A DNA stretch of 11,646 nucleotides. It comes from Kiritimatiellia bacterium (lineage in GTDB: Bacteria > Verrucomicrobiota > Kiritimatiellia > RFP12 > UBA3636). How positions within the stretch are numbered: the first letter of the stretch is position 1; the number at the start of each line of letters is the position of its first letter. The position numbers and the translations under genes are program-made. Positions 1 through 7,767 of this stretch are shown here, piece by piece. The notes under the pieces are model-generated. The model was given only the letters and a program-made list of their open reading frames with translations, had not been told where the DNA came from and did not search any database. Location of the stretch: positions 1 through 11,646 of the forward strand of contig JAFUXX010000453.1 of assembly GCA_017476965.1 (NCBI GenBank). The letters are read 5' to 3'.

Positions 1-38
1 GGCGCGCCGCCGCCGACCGGCAGCGGCCCGAGCATCAT
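1..38 (-). CDS. ispG: probable IspG (4-hydroxy-3-methylbut-2-enyl diphosphate synthase), N-terminal fragment
   Basis: Only the first 12 codons and part of the 13th are inside the window, reading MMLGPLPVGGGAP. This resembles the opening strand of IspG/GcpE, where a V-G-x-(V/L)-P-I-G-G-G-A-P stretch precedes the conserved VQSMTNT segment. IspG is the iron-sulfur enzyme that makes HMBPP in the MEP isoprenoid pathway. The gene lies 44 bases downstream of an rseP-type gene on the same strand, and rseP followed by ispG is a recurring order in bacteria, which strengthens the call. Two consecutive ATG codons (38-36 and 35-33) could start it; no Shine-Dalgarno site is visible in the pyrimidine-rich gap. 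The identification rests on very few residues plus context. Confidence 0.5.
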   Translation of the reverse strand, partial: MMLGPLPVGGGA

Positions 39-82
39 GCGGCGCGTCGGGCGGCGCGGGGCGGGGAAGGGCGGGGGAGCGC

Positions 83-1792
83 TCACGAGAACCTCCTCCA
101 CAGCCGCGCGGCGTCGCACCCCGAGAGCAGCACGAAGGCCGCGATTATGAGGATGCCGAAAACGTTGACCAGGGCGTCGACGAGCTTCCGCGGCATTTCG
201 CGGCCCGTGGCACCGCGCCAGAGCGCGAAAACGACGTGGCCGCCGTCCAGAACCGGGATCGGCAGCAGGTTCACTATCGCGAGGTTGACGTTGAGGAAGC
301 GCACGAACCCGACTGCGGCGGAGAAGTTCGCGAGTATCCAGAACCACATCGACGAAAGGATTATGACCGGACCGCCGAGCGACGTTCCGATGCGCTTTAT
401 CTCGCCCTTGCTGCGCTTGCCGAAGAACGGGGCGAACGTGCGCCACACCGCGGCGGCGTCCCCCTTGAGCTGCGCGAGCGGCGCGCGGTGGCGCGACCAT
501 ATCGGGACCGAGGTGCGTACCGGGGACGCGAGGAAGCCCCAGCGCGCCTGCGACGCGGGAGCGACGATGGCGCCGACGATTGGACGCGGCTCCGGTTCGC
601 CGTCGAGCTCCGACTCGCGCGGCGCCATTTCGACCGTGTGCGGCGGGTCCGTCCACGGGTACGAAACGACGCCGATTCCGATCGGGTTGCAACCGGCCTC
701 CTTGACCGCCGCGACGAACGCCGAGGGGGAGGCGACGGAAACGCCGTCGACCGAGACGATCGCGTCGCCGGGCTGCAGCCCGGCTTCCTGCGCGGGGAAG
801 CCAGGGGTCGTCATGCGGACGACGCATCCCGGCGCGTCGGGGACGGGCGGCGCGGCGTGGCCGGCGAGCGGCATTTCGAGGTGCACGACCTCCTGGCCCT
901 TGCTCCTGCGCAGGACTTCGAGCGCCGCGGTTTGGCGTCCGGCCGAAGCCGCCCTGGCGAGAATCGTCGCCAAGGCCGCGGAGGAAACGGGGCGGCGGCC
1001 GCAGGCGGAGAGCACGACGTCGCCTTCGCGCAGACCCGCCGCGTACGCGGGCGAGGACGGGAAAACGCATTCGGCGCCCGGCGCGGCGGCGGGGGAAACG
1101 CCTTCGACGGACCACGAACCGAAGTCGTCCTTCTCGACCGGAACGGAAACCGAGGACTCCGCGCGGTCGTACGCGTTGGAAACGGCGATCTCGGCAAAAC
1201 CGGCGCCCGAACCGAGGTGGACCTCCTGGACGAACTCCTGCCACGACGAAACGCGCCGCCCGGAGACGGAGAGCACGACGTCGCCCGGGCGCAGCCCGGC
1301 GCGCGCGGCGGCGGAGTCCGACACCACTTCGCCGATCACGGCGGCGCCGAAATCGAGATGCGGGTCGGCGACGGACGGCAGGGCTCGGACGAGAAACGCG
1401 AGCGGGATCGCGAAAAGCACGTTGCCCGCGGGGCCGGCGACGGCGACGAGGACGCGTTTCCACCAGACCGCCGCGGGAGCGGTTTCGCCGCCGCCCTGGA
1501 GAGTCTGCATCCCGGCCGGGTCGAGCTGCGGCAGGGCGACGTACCCGCCGAACGGGATCGCGCAGACCTTGTACTCCGTTTCGCCGCGCTTGCGTTTCCA
1601 GAGCGCGGGGCCGAAGCCGATCGAAAACGCGGTGGCGCGGAGGCCGAGCGCGCGGGCGGCGAGGAAGTGCCCGCCCTCGTGGACGATTATCGAGAGCGAG
1701 AAGAACAGCAGCACCGCCAGAGCCGCGAGCACCCAACCCGCCGCCTTGGCGGGGGAAACGGCCAACAGGAGCGCGGCGGCGGCGGAGTTCAC
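83..1792 (-). CDS. rseP: RseP-family site-2 zinc metalloprotease with three PDZ domains
   Basis: This is an intramembrane protease of peptidase family M50, which in known members cuts anti-sigma factors and leftover signal peptides in the inner membrane. The protein has 569 residues. A first membrane segment (about 19-37) runs into the zinc motif HEGGH (H38, E39, H42), followed by PFGGYV (80-85) and a second hydrophobic stretch with AGPAGN (119-124). Three PDZ modules follow, each with a GL-x-x-GD signature (166-171, 253-258, 338-343). The C-terminal part has GGP (473-475), the metal-binding NLLPIPVLDGG (508-518, D516) and a last membrane helix (about 540-556). E. coli RseP has about 450 residues and two PDZ domains, so this one is enlarged by a PDZ insertion. 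The GTG start (1792-1790) overlaps the upstream TGA as GTGA, implying translational coupling; no in-frame ATG exists before the zinc motif. A probable ispG follows. Confidence 0.93.
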   Translation of the reverse strand: MNSAAAALLLAVSPAKAAGWVLAALAVLLFFSLSIIVHEGGHFLAARALGLRATAFSIGFGPALWKRKRGETEYKVCAIPFGGYVALPQLDPAGMQTLQGGGETAPAAVWWKRVLVAVAGPAGNVLFAIPLAFLVRALPSVADPHLDFGAAVIGEVVSDSAAARAGLRPGDVVLSVSGRRVSSWQEFVQEVHLGSGAGFAEIAVSNAYDRAESSVSVPVEKDDFGSWSVEGVSPAAAPGAECVFPSSPAYAAGLREGDVVLSACGRRPVSSAALATILARAASAGRQTAALEVLRRSKGQEVVHLEMPLAGHAAPPVPDAPGCVVRMTTPGFPAQEAGLQPGDAIVSVDGVSVASPSAFVAAVKEAGCNPIGIGVVSYPWTDPPHTVEMAPRESELDGEPEPRPIVGAIVAPASQARWGFLASPVRTSVPIWSRHRAPLAQLKGDAAAVWRTFAPFFGKRSKGEIKRIGTSLGGPVIILSSMWFWILANFSAAVGFVRFLNVNLAIVNLLPIPVLDGGHVVFALWRGATGREMPRKLVDALVNVFGILIIAAFVLLSGCDAARLWRRFS

Positions 1793-3579
1793 TTGAACTT
1801 GCGGATGAGGTCCTTGAGCGCGTGGCCCGGCGGAATCATCGGGGTGATGTCCGCCTCCGGCTCGACGATGAACTCCAGCACCCAGACGCGGTCGTCGGCG
1901 AACGCCTCGCGGAGCGCGGGCTCGACGTCCTCCCTGCGCTCGACGCGGCGGGAGCGGGCGCCGTGGGCCTCGGCGAGCTTCACGAAATCGGGCAGGTACG
2001 CGGGCAGCTCCGGATCGGGAACGATCCGCTCCTGCTTCATGCGGCCGGCCTGCGCGAGGTGGGTCATGGAATGCACGCCCTTGTAGAGCATGTCCTGCCA
2101 CTGGCGCACGTTGCCGAGGTAGGTGTTGTTGAGCAGGATCACCTTCACGGGGAGGCGGTGCTCCACCGCGACGACGAGCTCCTGCGCGTTCATCTGGAAA
2201 CCGCCGTCGCCCGTCACGCACACCACGGTTTCGCCGGGGCGGCCGAGCTGGGCGCCGATGGCGGACGGCAGGCCGAAGCCCATCGTGCCGAGACCGCCGG
2301 AAGAGAGGAAGCTGCGCGGGCGCTCGTGCGTGAAGTACTGGCAGCTCCACATCTGGTTCTGCCCGACGTCCGTCGTGACGACCGCGTCGCCCTTGAGCAG
2401 CCGGTCCGCGGCCTGCAGCACCTCCTGCGGCATGATCGCGCCGGAAGGGGAGGGGTCGTAGGAAAACGGGTCCTCGGCCTTCCACGCCGCGCATTCCGCG
2501 AGCCAGGCCTTGCGCTCCGCGACGTTCACGAGCGGCAGGAGCGCTTCGAGGACTGCCTTCACGTCGCCGACGACCGGCAGGTCGCAGCGGACGCTCTTGC
2601 CGATCGCGGAGGGGTCCACGTCCACGTGCACGATGCGGGCGCGCGGCGCGAATTCGCTGATCTTGCCCGTCACGCGGTCGTCGAAACGCGCGCCGACCGA
2701 GACGAGCACGTCGCACGCGTCGAGCGCCTTGTTCGCCGCAACGAGGCCGTGCATGCCGATCATGCGCAGCGAAAGCGGGTCGCTTTCGGGAAACGCGCCG
2801 AGGCCCATGAGCGTAGTCGCGACCGGGATGTTCGCCTTGCGCGCGAGCGCGGCGAGGTCCTCGGACGCGCCCGCGGCCAGCACGCCGCCGCCGACGTAGA
2901 GCAGGGGCTTGTTGGCGGTGTTGACGAGCTGCGCGAGGCGCGAAACCATGCGCGGGTGGCCGGCGAAAGAGGGCTTGTAGCCGGGGCGGTCGAACTTTTC
3001 CGGGAACGGCACCGCGGTCTTGCCGACCTGGACGTCCTTGGGCAGGTCGATCAGCACCGGGCCGGGCTTGCCGGTCGTGGCGATGTGGAAGGCTTCGACC
3101 ATGATGCGCGGCAGGTCGTTCACGTCGCGCACGAAGTAGTTGTGCTTCGTCACCGGACGCGTGATGCCGCACGTGTCGGCTTCCTGGAACGCGTCGTTGC
3201 CCACGGCCTTGGTGGAAACCTGGCCCGTGATCGCGATCATCGGCACGCCGTCCATGTTGGCCGTCGCGAGGCCCGTCACGGTGTTCGTCGCGCCCGGGCC
3301 GCTCGTCACGATGCACACTCCGGGCTTGCCGGTCGCGCGGGCGTAGCCGTCCGCCATGTGGGAGCCGCCCTGTTCGTGGCGCGGAAGTATCAGGTGGAGC
3401 GCGTCGGACTTCGCCAGCTCGTCGAACACGTCGAGGATGGCGCCGCCCGGGTAGGCGAACACGGTATCGACCCCGAGCCTTTCGAGCCCCTCGACTACGA
3501 CGCGCGCACCCGTGCGGGGCGCCACACGGGCGGGCTCGGCCTGCGAAGGGCCTGTTTCCTGTTCGTTTTCTTTTTTCAC
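1789..3579 (-). CDS. ilvB: acetohydroxyacid synthase, catalytic (large) subunit
   Basis: This thiamine-diphosphate enzyme condenses two pyruvates to acetolactate, or pyruvate with 2-oxobutyrate, as the first common step of valine, leucine and isoleucine synthesis. The 596 residues show the full fold: N-terminal ThDP domain with YPGGAILD (43-50) and the catalytic glutamate in RHEQGG (E69), TSGPGATN (92-99), DAFQE (129-133), a central FAD-type domain with GARFDDRVTG (296-305), and a C-terminal ThDP domain with GQNQMW (406-411), GDGGF (457-461) and the magnesium-site NN (484-485). The FAD-domain signature favours the anabolic enzyme over a catabolic acetolactate synthase. The start chosen is GTG (3579-3577), giving VKKENEQE; longer in-frame starts would run into the promoter. 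No clear Shine-Dalgarno site is visible. A strong promoter lies about 50 bases upstream. No small regulatory subunit (ilvN) gene is adjacent; the next gene is rseP, with a 4-base overlap. Confidence 0.95.
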   Translation of the reverse strand: MKKENEQETGPSQAEPARVAPRTGARVVVEGLERLGVDTVFAYPGGAILDVFDELAKSDALHLILPRHEQGGSHMADGYARATGKPGVCIVTSGPGATNTVTGLATANMDGVPMIAITGQVSTKAVGNDAFQEADTCGITRPVTKHNYFVRDVNDLPRIMVEAFHIATTGKPGPVLIDLPKDVQVGKTAVPFPEKFDRPGYKPSFAGHPRMVSRLAQLVNTANKPLLYVGGGVLAAGASEDLAALARKANIPVATTLMGLGAFPESDPLSLRMIGMHGLVAANKALDACDVLVSVGARFDDRVTGKISEFAPRARIVHVDVDPSAIGKSVRCDLPVVGDVKAVLEALLPLVNVAERKAWLAECAAWKAEDPFSYDPSPSGAIMPQEVLQAADRLLKGDAVVTTDVGQNQMWSCQYFTHERPRSFLSSGGLGTMGFGLPSAIGAQLGRPGETVVCVTGDGGFQMNAQELVVAVEHRLPVKVILLNNTYLGNVRQWQDMLYKGVHSMTHLAQAGRMKQERIVPDPELPAYLPDFVKLAEAHGARSRRVERREDVEPALREAFADDRVWVLEFIVEPEADITPMIPPGHALKDLIRKFK

Positions 3580-3631
3580 TGCGGTATGCGGAACTGCGCG
3601 CGCGGCGGCACGCCGTACGCGTTCGGGAAGG

Positions 3632-3660
3632 AGAATAGCCGCACCCGCGCGGCAAGTCAA
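3632..3660 (-). promoter_or_regulatory. sigma70-type promoter for the ilvB-rseP-ispG block
   Basis: On the minus strand, TTGACT (3660-3655) and TATTCT (3637-3632) are separated by exactly 17 bases. The -35 box matches consensus at five of six positions and the -10 box at four of six. A transcript would begin near 3625, leaving a leader of roughly 46 bases before the GTG start at 3579. The -35 box lies inside a perfect inverted repeat shared with the divergent promoter. Start point is inferred from spacing only. Confidence 0.75.
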
Positions 3661-3675
3661 ACCCATTTGACTTGC
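3652..3675. repeat. perfect 24-base inverted repeat spanning both divergent -35 boxes
   Basis: The arms GCAAGTCAAA (3652-3661) and TTTGACTTGC (3666-3675) are exact reverse complements of ten bases each, around the spacer CCCA. Symmetry stops at the next base on both sides (G opposite G). Each arm carries the TTGACT -35 box of one of two back-to-back promoters, so a protein bound here would face both polymerase sites. It could be an operator, or simply two identical extended -35 elements placed head to head. The sequence directly shows the palindrome; the operator role is inference. Confidence 0.8.
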
Positions 3676-3695
3676 GGGGAAACGGCGACTACAAT
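3667..3695 (+). promoter_or_regulatory. sigma70-type promoter for the LplT-Aas fusion gene
   Basis: TTGACT (3667-3672) and TACAAT (3690-3695) are separated by 17 bases; each box matches the sigma70 consensus at five of six positions, which stands out in such GC-rich DNA. Transcription would begin near 3702, giving a leader of about 86 bases before the ATG at 3788. A second inverted repeat begins two bases past that point. The -35 box is only six bases from the -35 box of the leftward promoter. Confidence 0.8.
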
Positions 3696-3703
3696 TCGCC
3701 GCG

Positions 3704-3721
3704 TTCAAACGATGGTTTGAA
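3704..3721. repeat. perfect 7-base-arm inverted repeat at the predicted transcript start
   Basis: TTCAAAC (3704-3710) and GTTTGAA (3715-3721) are exact reverse complements around GATG. The repeat starts at about +3 of the predicted rightward transcript. It shares the half-site TCAAA/TTTGA with the 24-base palindrome 30 bases upstream, but with a six-base rather than four-base centre. It could be a second binding site for the same regulator or a small hairpin at the 5' end of the mRNA; the sequence cannot decide between them. Confidence 0.6.
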
Positions 3722-3787
3722 ATTTCCGGGCCGGGATTTTGAATTCCGCGCCCGGGCACGGCGATTTCAGAAGAAACGGCTCTCCGG

Positions 3788-6700
3788 ATGGATTTGACGG
3801 CACTCCGCCGCCGCAGGGACGCGGCTTTCGCGTGGCTGAACGCCACGCAGTTCCTCGGCGCTTTCAACGACAACCTCTTCAAGGGGTTCGTGACGATGTA
3901 CCTGATCGTCATGATGCCGCGCCTGAAGGGATTCATGCTCGGCGGCGCGACGATCCTCTTCGCGGTGCCGTTCCTCTGCTTCACCGCGTACGCGGGGTTC
4001 ATCGCGGACCGCTTCCCGAAGAACCGCGTGACGGTCGCGCTCAAGTACGCGGAGCTCGCGATCATGGCGCTCGGCGTGCCGCTTTTCGCGATCGGCTCGC
4101 CGTGGCTCCTCTTCGCGCTGCTGTTCCTGATGTCGCTGCAGAGCGCGCTCTTTTCGCCGACGAAGTACGGGATCGTCCCGGAGCTCGTGAAGAAGGAGCG
4201 CCTCACCGAGGCCAACGCGACGCTCGTGCTGTGGAGCTACCTCGCGATCATCGCGGGGTCGGCGGTCGCGCCCGTCGCGGCCGGCGCGTTCCGCACCGGC
4301 GCCGGGCTGCCGCTCGAAAAGGCGTACACCGCCGCGCAGTGCATCTGCGTCGCGGTCGCCGCGTTCGGCGTGCTGGCTTCGACGCGCGTGTGGCGCCTCC
4401 CGCCCGCCAATCCCGCGCTGCGGCCGGACATATTCTTCGTCCGCCGCCTCAAGAAGACCGCGGGCTGGGTGTTCGCCGATCCGCACCTGCTGCTGGCAAT
4501 GGCCGGCACTGGCCTCTTTTCGCTCGTCGCGTCGTTCCTCCAGATCGACCTCGTCGCGTACGGGGTGGACGTCCTGGGCCTCTCGTCGGAGGCCGCGCAG
4601 TTCCGGTTCTTCTTCGCGGCGGTCGGCATCGCGGCGGGGGCGTGGCTCGCGGGCCGCCTCTCGCGCCGCAACGTCGAAATGGGCGTGATGCCGGTGGGGG
4701 CGGGGCTGCTCGGGTTCTGCGTGCTCGCGATCGCCGCGCACGGGCCGGACGTCTCCACGGCCGTTTTCGACGCGCTCGTGTTCGCCGCGGGCGTCGGCGC
4801 GGGCCTGTTCGTCGTGCCGCTCGACACGTTCCTCCAGCTCCGGCTTCCGGCCGAGAGGCGAGGGGAGGGGCTCGCGCTCAACTCGTTCGTGTCGTGGGTC
4901 GGCGTCCTGCTCGCCGGTCTCGCGATGGTCGGCGGCGCGGCGCTCGGCCTCACCGCGCGGCACGGCCTCTTCGCCGTCGCGCTCGCCGCGCTCGTGCTTT
5001 TCGGCGGCGCGCTGTGGACGCTGCGCGACTTCTTCGTGCGGATGCTCGTGACGGTCGCGGTGAAGAGCCTCTACAAGGTGCGGACGCGCGGGATCGAGAA
5101 CCTGCCGGTCGACGGCCCGGCGCTTCTTCTCGCGAACCACAGCAGCTACTTCGACGCGCTGCTCCTGTGCGCCACGACGCGCCGCCGCGTCCGCTTCCTG
5201 ATGGACCCGGGCATGATCGAGCGCTTCCGCCTTCTGAAGCCCGTTTTCCGGCTGTACCGCGTCATTCCGGTTTCCTCGAAAAGCTCGCCGTCCCAGATCG
5301 CCCGCGCGCTGCGCGAGGCCCGCCGCGCGCTCGACGAAGGCTACCTCGTCTGCGTGTTCCCGGAGGGCGGCGTGACGCGCACGGGCACGGTCCGCGCCTT
5401 CCACCGCGGCTACGAACGCATAGTCCGCGGCAGCTCGTATCCGCTCGTGCCGGTGTACATGGGCGGCTCGTGGGGCACTATGTACTCGTACTACAGCGGC
5501 CAGCTGCTCAAGGACTGGAAACGCCTCCGCCTGCGCCGCTATCCCGTGACGGTGATGTTCGGCAAGCCGCTCCCGACGCACACCGACGCCTTCCGCGTCC
5601 GCCGCGCGGTGATGGAGCTCTCGTGCGACTGGTTCGATTCGCGCAAGGACGAACACTCCTCGCTGGGCGAAACGACGGTGCGCACCTGCCGCCGCTACTG
5701 GCGCGACCCGTTCGCGGACGACACCGGCGGCGTGAAATTCACCTGGGGCCGCGCGCTCGTCGGCGGGCTCGTGATAGCCCGCGCGATCGAGAAGCGCACG
5801 CGCGGCTCGGCGCACGTCGGCATCCTGCTCCCGAGCTGCTGCCCGGCGATGCTGTGCAACGTCGCCGTCGCGCTCCTCGGCAAGAGCGCGGTGAACCTGA
5901 ACTTCACCGTGGGCAACGCCGCGTTCGCGTCGGCACTGCGGCAGTGCTCGCTCACTACGATCCTCACGAGCCGCAAATTCGTCGAGCGCTTCCCGGACCT
6001 GCCGGTTCCGGAGGGCACGTACGTGTTCCTCGAAGACCTGATGAAGGGCGTTTCGACGGCCGCGAAGCTCGGTGCGCTGCTGCGCGCCAAATTCCTGCCG
6101 CCGCGGTGGATGGTCCGCTCCGACCGCACCGGCCCCGATTCGATCGCGATGGTGCTCTTCTCGTCGGGCTCCACCGGCGAACCGAAGGGCGTGATGCTGA
6201 GCCACCACAACGTGCTCTCCGAAGTGGAAGCGCTGCGGATGCTGCTCGCGACGTCGCCGGCGGACCACATGTGCGCCGTGCTGCCGTTTTTCCACTCGTT
6301 CGGCCTCATGGGGTGCCTCTGGTATCCGCTGCTCACTCACGTGCGCGTGACCTGCCACCCGAACCCGCTCGACGCGCAGACCGTGATCGACATCGTCCGC
6401 AAGCACCGCTCGACGCTGGTCTGGGGCACGCCGACGTTCCTGCAGCTGTACCTGCGGCGCGCGTCGCGCGAGGATTTCGCGTCGCTCCGCGTCGTCCTCG
6501 CCGGCGGCGAAAAGCTCAAGGACTCCCTGATCGAAGGGTACCTCGAAAAGTTCGGAATCCGTCCGCTCGAAGCGTACGGCGCAACGGAAATGGCGCCCGG
6601 CATCGCGGTGTCCGTCCCGCCCGGAACCGGCGGAGGCGTCGTCCAGCCCGGCTACAAGGCCGGACGCACCGGCGTCCCGTGCCCGGGCATCGCGATGAAA

Positions 6701-7222
6701 ATCGTCGATCCCGACACCGGCGCCGAACTCGGCCCGAACGAGCCGGGGCTGCTGTACCTTCGCGGGCCGAACGTGATGCTCGGCTACCTCGGGCGGCCGG
6801 ACCTCACCGACGCCGTGATCGACGAAAACGGCTGGTACTGCACGGGCGACATCGCGTTCGTGGACGAAGACGGCTTCGTCGCGCTGACGGACCGCCTTTC
6901 GCGCTTCTCGAAAATCGGCGGCGAGATGGTTCCGCACCAGGGGGTGGAGGAGGCGATCGTCGCCGCGGCCGGGCTCGAAGAGGGCAAAATCGCCGTGACG
7001 GGCGCGACGGACGAAAAGAAGGGCGAAAAGCTCGTCGTGCTCTACTCCGCGGACTGCGGCGACCCGGCGTGGCTCCAGGAAGCGCTCGACAGGGTGGAGG
7101 GGCTGCCGAACCTCTGGAAGCCCGCGAAACGCGACTGGCACCGCGTCGACTCGATTCCGCTCCTCGGCACGGGCAAAGTCGATCTCGCGGCGGTGAAAAA
7201 GCTCGCCGCGTCGTTCGGATGA
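3788..7222 (+). CDS. aas: LplT-Aas fusion: MFS lysophospholipid transporter, PlsC acyltransferase and acyl-ACP synthetase
   Basis: The protein (1144 residues) appears to carry out a whole lysophospholipid repair cycle at the inner membrane. Residues about 1-415 are an MFS transporter of LplT type: it opens with NATQFLGAFNDNLFKGF (18-34) and has the loop motif G-x3-DR-x4-R (70-80). Residues about 425-610 are a PlsC acyltransferase, with NHSSYFD (450-456; H451 and D456 form the HX4D motif) and FPEGGVTRTG (524-533). Residues about 645-1144 are an AMP-binding enzyme with SSGSTGEPKG (792-801), YGATE (930-934), the TGD motif (1019-1021) and a late catalytic-lysine region GTGK (1127-1130). In E. coli LplT (about 400 residues) and Aas (about 720) are separate neighbouring genes; the combined length fits a simple fusion, also known from other bacteria. 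The ATG is preceded only by a weak, distant AGAAG. The stop overlaps the next start as ATGA. Confidence 0.93.
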   Translation: MDLTALRRRRDAAFAWLNATQFLGAFNDNLFKGFVTMYLIVMMPRLKGFMLGGATILFAVPFLCFTAYAGFIADRFPKNRVTVALKYAELAIMALGVPLFAIGSPWLLFALLFLMSLQSALFSPTKYGIVPELVKKERLTEANATLVLWSYLAIIAGSAVAPVAAGAFRTGAGLPLEKAYTAAQCICVAVAAFGVLASTRVWRLPPANPALRPDIFFVRRLKKTAGWVFADPHLLLAMAGTGLFSLVASFLQIDLVAYGVDVLGLSSEAAQFRFFFAAVGIAAGAWLAGRLSRRNVEMGVMPVGAGLLGFCVLAIAAHGPDVSTAVFDALVFAAGVGAGLFVVPLDTFLQLRLPAERRGEGLALNSFVSWVGVLLAGLAMVGGAALGLTARHGLFAVALAALVLFGGALWTLRDFFVRMLVTVAVKSLYKVRTRGIENLPVDGPALLLANHSSYFDALLLCATTRRRVRFLMDPGMIERFRLLKPVFRLYRVIPVSSKSSPSQIARALREARRALDEGYLVCVFPEGGVTRTGTVRAFHRGYERIVRGSSYPLVPVYMGGSWGTMYSYYSGQLLKDWKRLRLRRYPVTVMFGKPLPTHTDAFRVRRAVMELSCDWFDSRKDEHSSLGETTVRTCRRYWRDPFADDTGGVKFTWGRALVGGLVIARAIEKRTRGSAHVGILLPSCCPAMLCNVAVALLGKSAVNLNFTVGNAAFASALRQCSLTTILTSRKFVERFPDLPVPEGTYVFLEDLMKGVSTAAKLGALLRAKFLPPRWMVRSDRTGPDSIAMVLFSSGSTGEPKGVMLSHHNVLSEVEALRMLLATSPADHMCAVLPFFHSFGLMGCLWYPLLTHVRVTCHPNPLDAQTVIDIVRKHRSTLVWGTPTFLQLYLRRASREDFASLRVVLAGGEKLKDSLIEGYLEKFGIRPLEAYGATEMAPGIAVSVPPGTGGGVVQPGYKAGRTGVPCPGIAMKIVDPDTGAELGPNEPGLLYLRGPNVMLGYLGRPDLTDAVIDENGWYCTGDIAFVDEDGFVALTDRLSRFSKIGGEMVPHQGVEEAIVAAAGLEEGKIAVTGATDEKKGEKLVVLYSADCGDPAWLQEALDRVEGLPNLWKPAKRDWHRVDSIPLLGTGKVDLAAVKKLAASFG

Positions 7223-7767
7223 ACGTCCCGTTGGCGCGGTCGCTGCGGCTTCCGGCGTCCGGCACCGAGCTCGAGCTCGTCTGGAAGCCGGTTTTCGCGC
7301 TTCCGGAGCCGCATCTGCGCGTGCTCGACCACCGGCCGGCGGCGCAGCGGCTCACGATGCAGTACCGCGAAGGAACGGATCCGGGCCCGCGCGAATTCGT
7401 CTCGGCGCTGATGCCGCTCCTGAAGCGCGAAGCGGCGGCGCTGCTGCCGCCGATGCTCATGCAGATCGCCGCCGAAACCGGAATCAGCCCGCCGGCGAAA
7501 GTCCGCATAGGCGGCGCGACGGGGCGGTGGGCGTCCCGCTCCGGCAACGGCACGATCTCGTGCAGCGTGATGCTGCTGTTCCTGCCGCCGGCGCTCGTGC
7601 GCCACGTGATGGTCCACGAAATGTGCCACGTCGTGCACATGGACCACGGACCGGGCTTCCACGCCTTGCTGCATTCGCTCGATCCGCTCGACCGGGCTCA
7701 CTCCGCGGCCCTCAATTCCGCCTCCCGCGACTACCTCCCGAAGTGGCTCGTCGCCGGCCTCGCCTGA
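7219..7767 (+). CDS. YgjP/DUF45-family metal-dependent hydrolase
   Basis: This 182-residue protein belongs to the YgjP-like (DUF45, M48-type) zinc metallopeptidase group, whose substrates are mostly unknown. The zinc signature is VHEMCHVVHMDH (132-143): H133 and H137 with E134 form HExxH, and H143 is the likely third ligand, as in the family pattern HExxHxxxxxH. The preceding strand TGRWASRSGNGTIS (101-114) matches the family block RWGSCS with A and R in place of G and C, then the helix with LPPALVRHVMVHE. Length is close to that of E. coli YgjP (about 170). There is no signal peptide, so it is probably cytoplasmic. The start overlaps the stop of the LplT-Aas gene as ATGA, and no other start or Shine-Dalgarno site is evident, so translation is probably coupled. 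No terminator hairpin is visible after the stop. Confidence 0.8.
   Translation: MNVPLARSLRLPASGTELELVWKPVFALPEPHLRVLDHRPAAQRLTMQYREGTDPGPREFVSALMPLLKREAAALLPPMLMQIAAETGISPPAKVRIGGATGRWASRSGNGTISCSVMLLFLPPALVRHVMVHEMCHVVHMDHGPGFHALLHSLDPLDRAHSAALNSASRDYLPKWLVAGLA

Noticed and set aside
83..3655. A 1190-residue open frame on the minus strand, seemingly a huge fusion ending in RseP.
   Set aside because: Upstream of 1792 it runs in another frame through the ilvB-type gene and is Arg/Pro-rich without domains; the real gene starts at the GTG that overlaps the ilvB stop.
3664..3666. In-frame ATG as an alternative start for the ilvB-type gene (MGLTCR...).
   Set aside because: It lies inside the palindrome and upstream of the predicted -35 box, so it would not be on the transcript.
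147..3720. Three long plus-strand open frames (549, 616 and 632 residues) across the left block.
   Set aside because: They are antisense to rseP and ilvB, rich in Arg, Ala and Glu, and show no domain or motif; an effect of high GC codon use.
3580..4215. Long N-terminal extension of the ilvB-type protein (808 residues in total).
   Set aside because: The extra part is antisense to the LplT-Aas gene and crosses the promoter region; the protein matches its family from just after GTG 3579.
3767..7141. A 1124-residue minus-strand open frame opposite the LplT-Aas gene.
   Set aside because: It is low-complexity Arg/His/Glu/Ala sequence mirroring GC-rich codons; the plus-strand protein has every expected motif.
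3739..7218. Plus-strand open frame joined to the DUF45 protein (1342 residues).
   Set aside because: Only the last 183 codons, from the ATG at 7219, are protein-like; the rest is a frame shadow of LplT-Aas.
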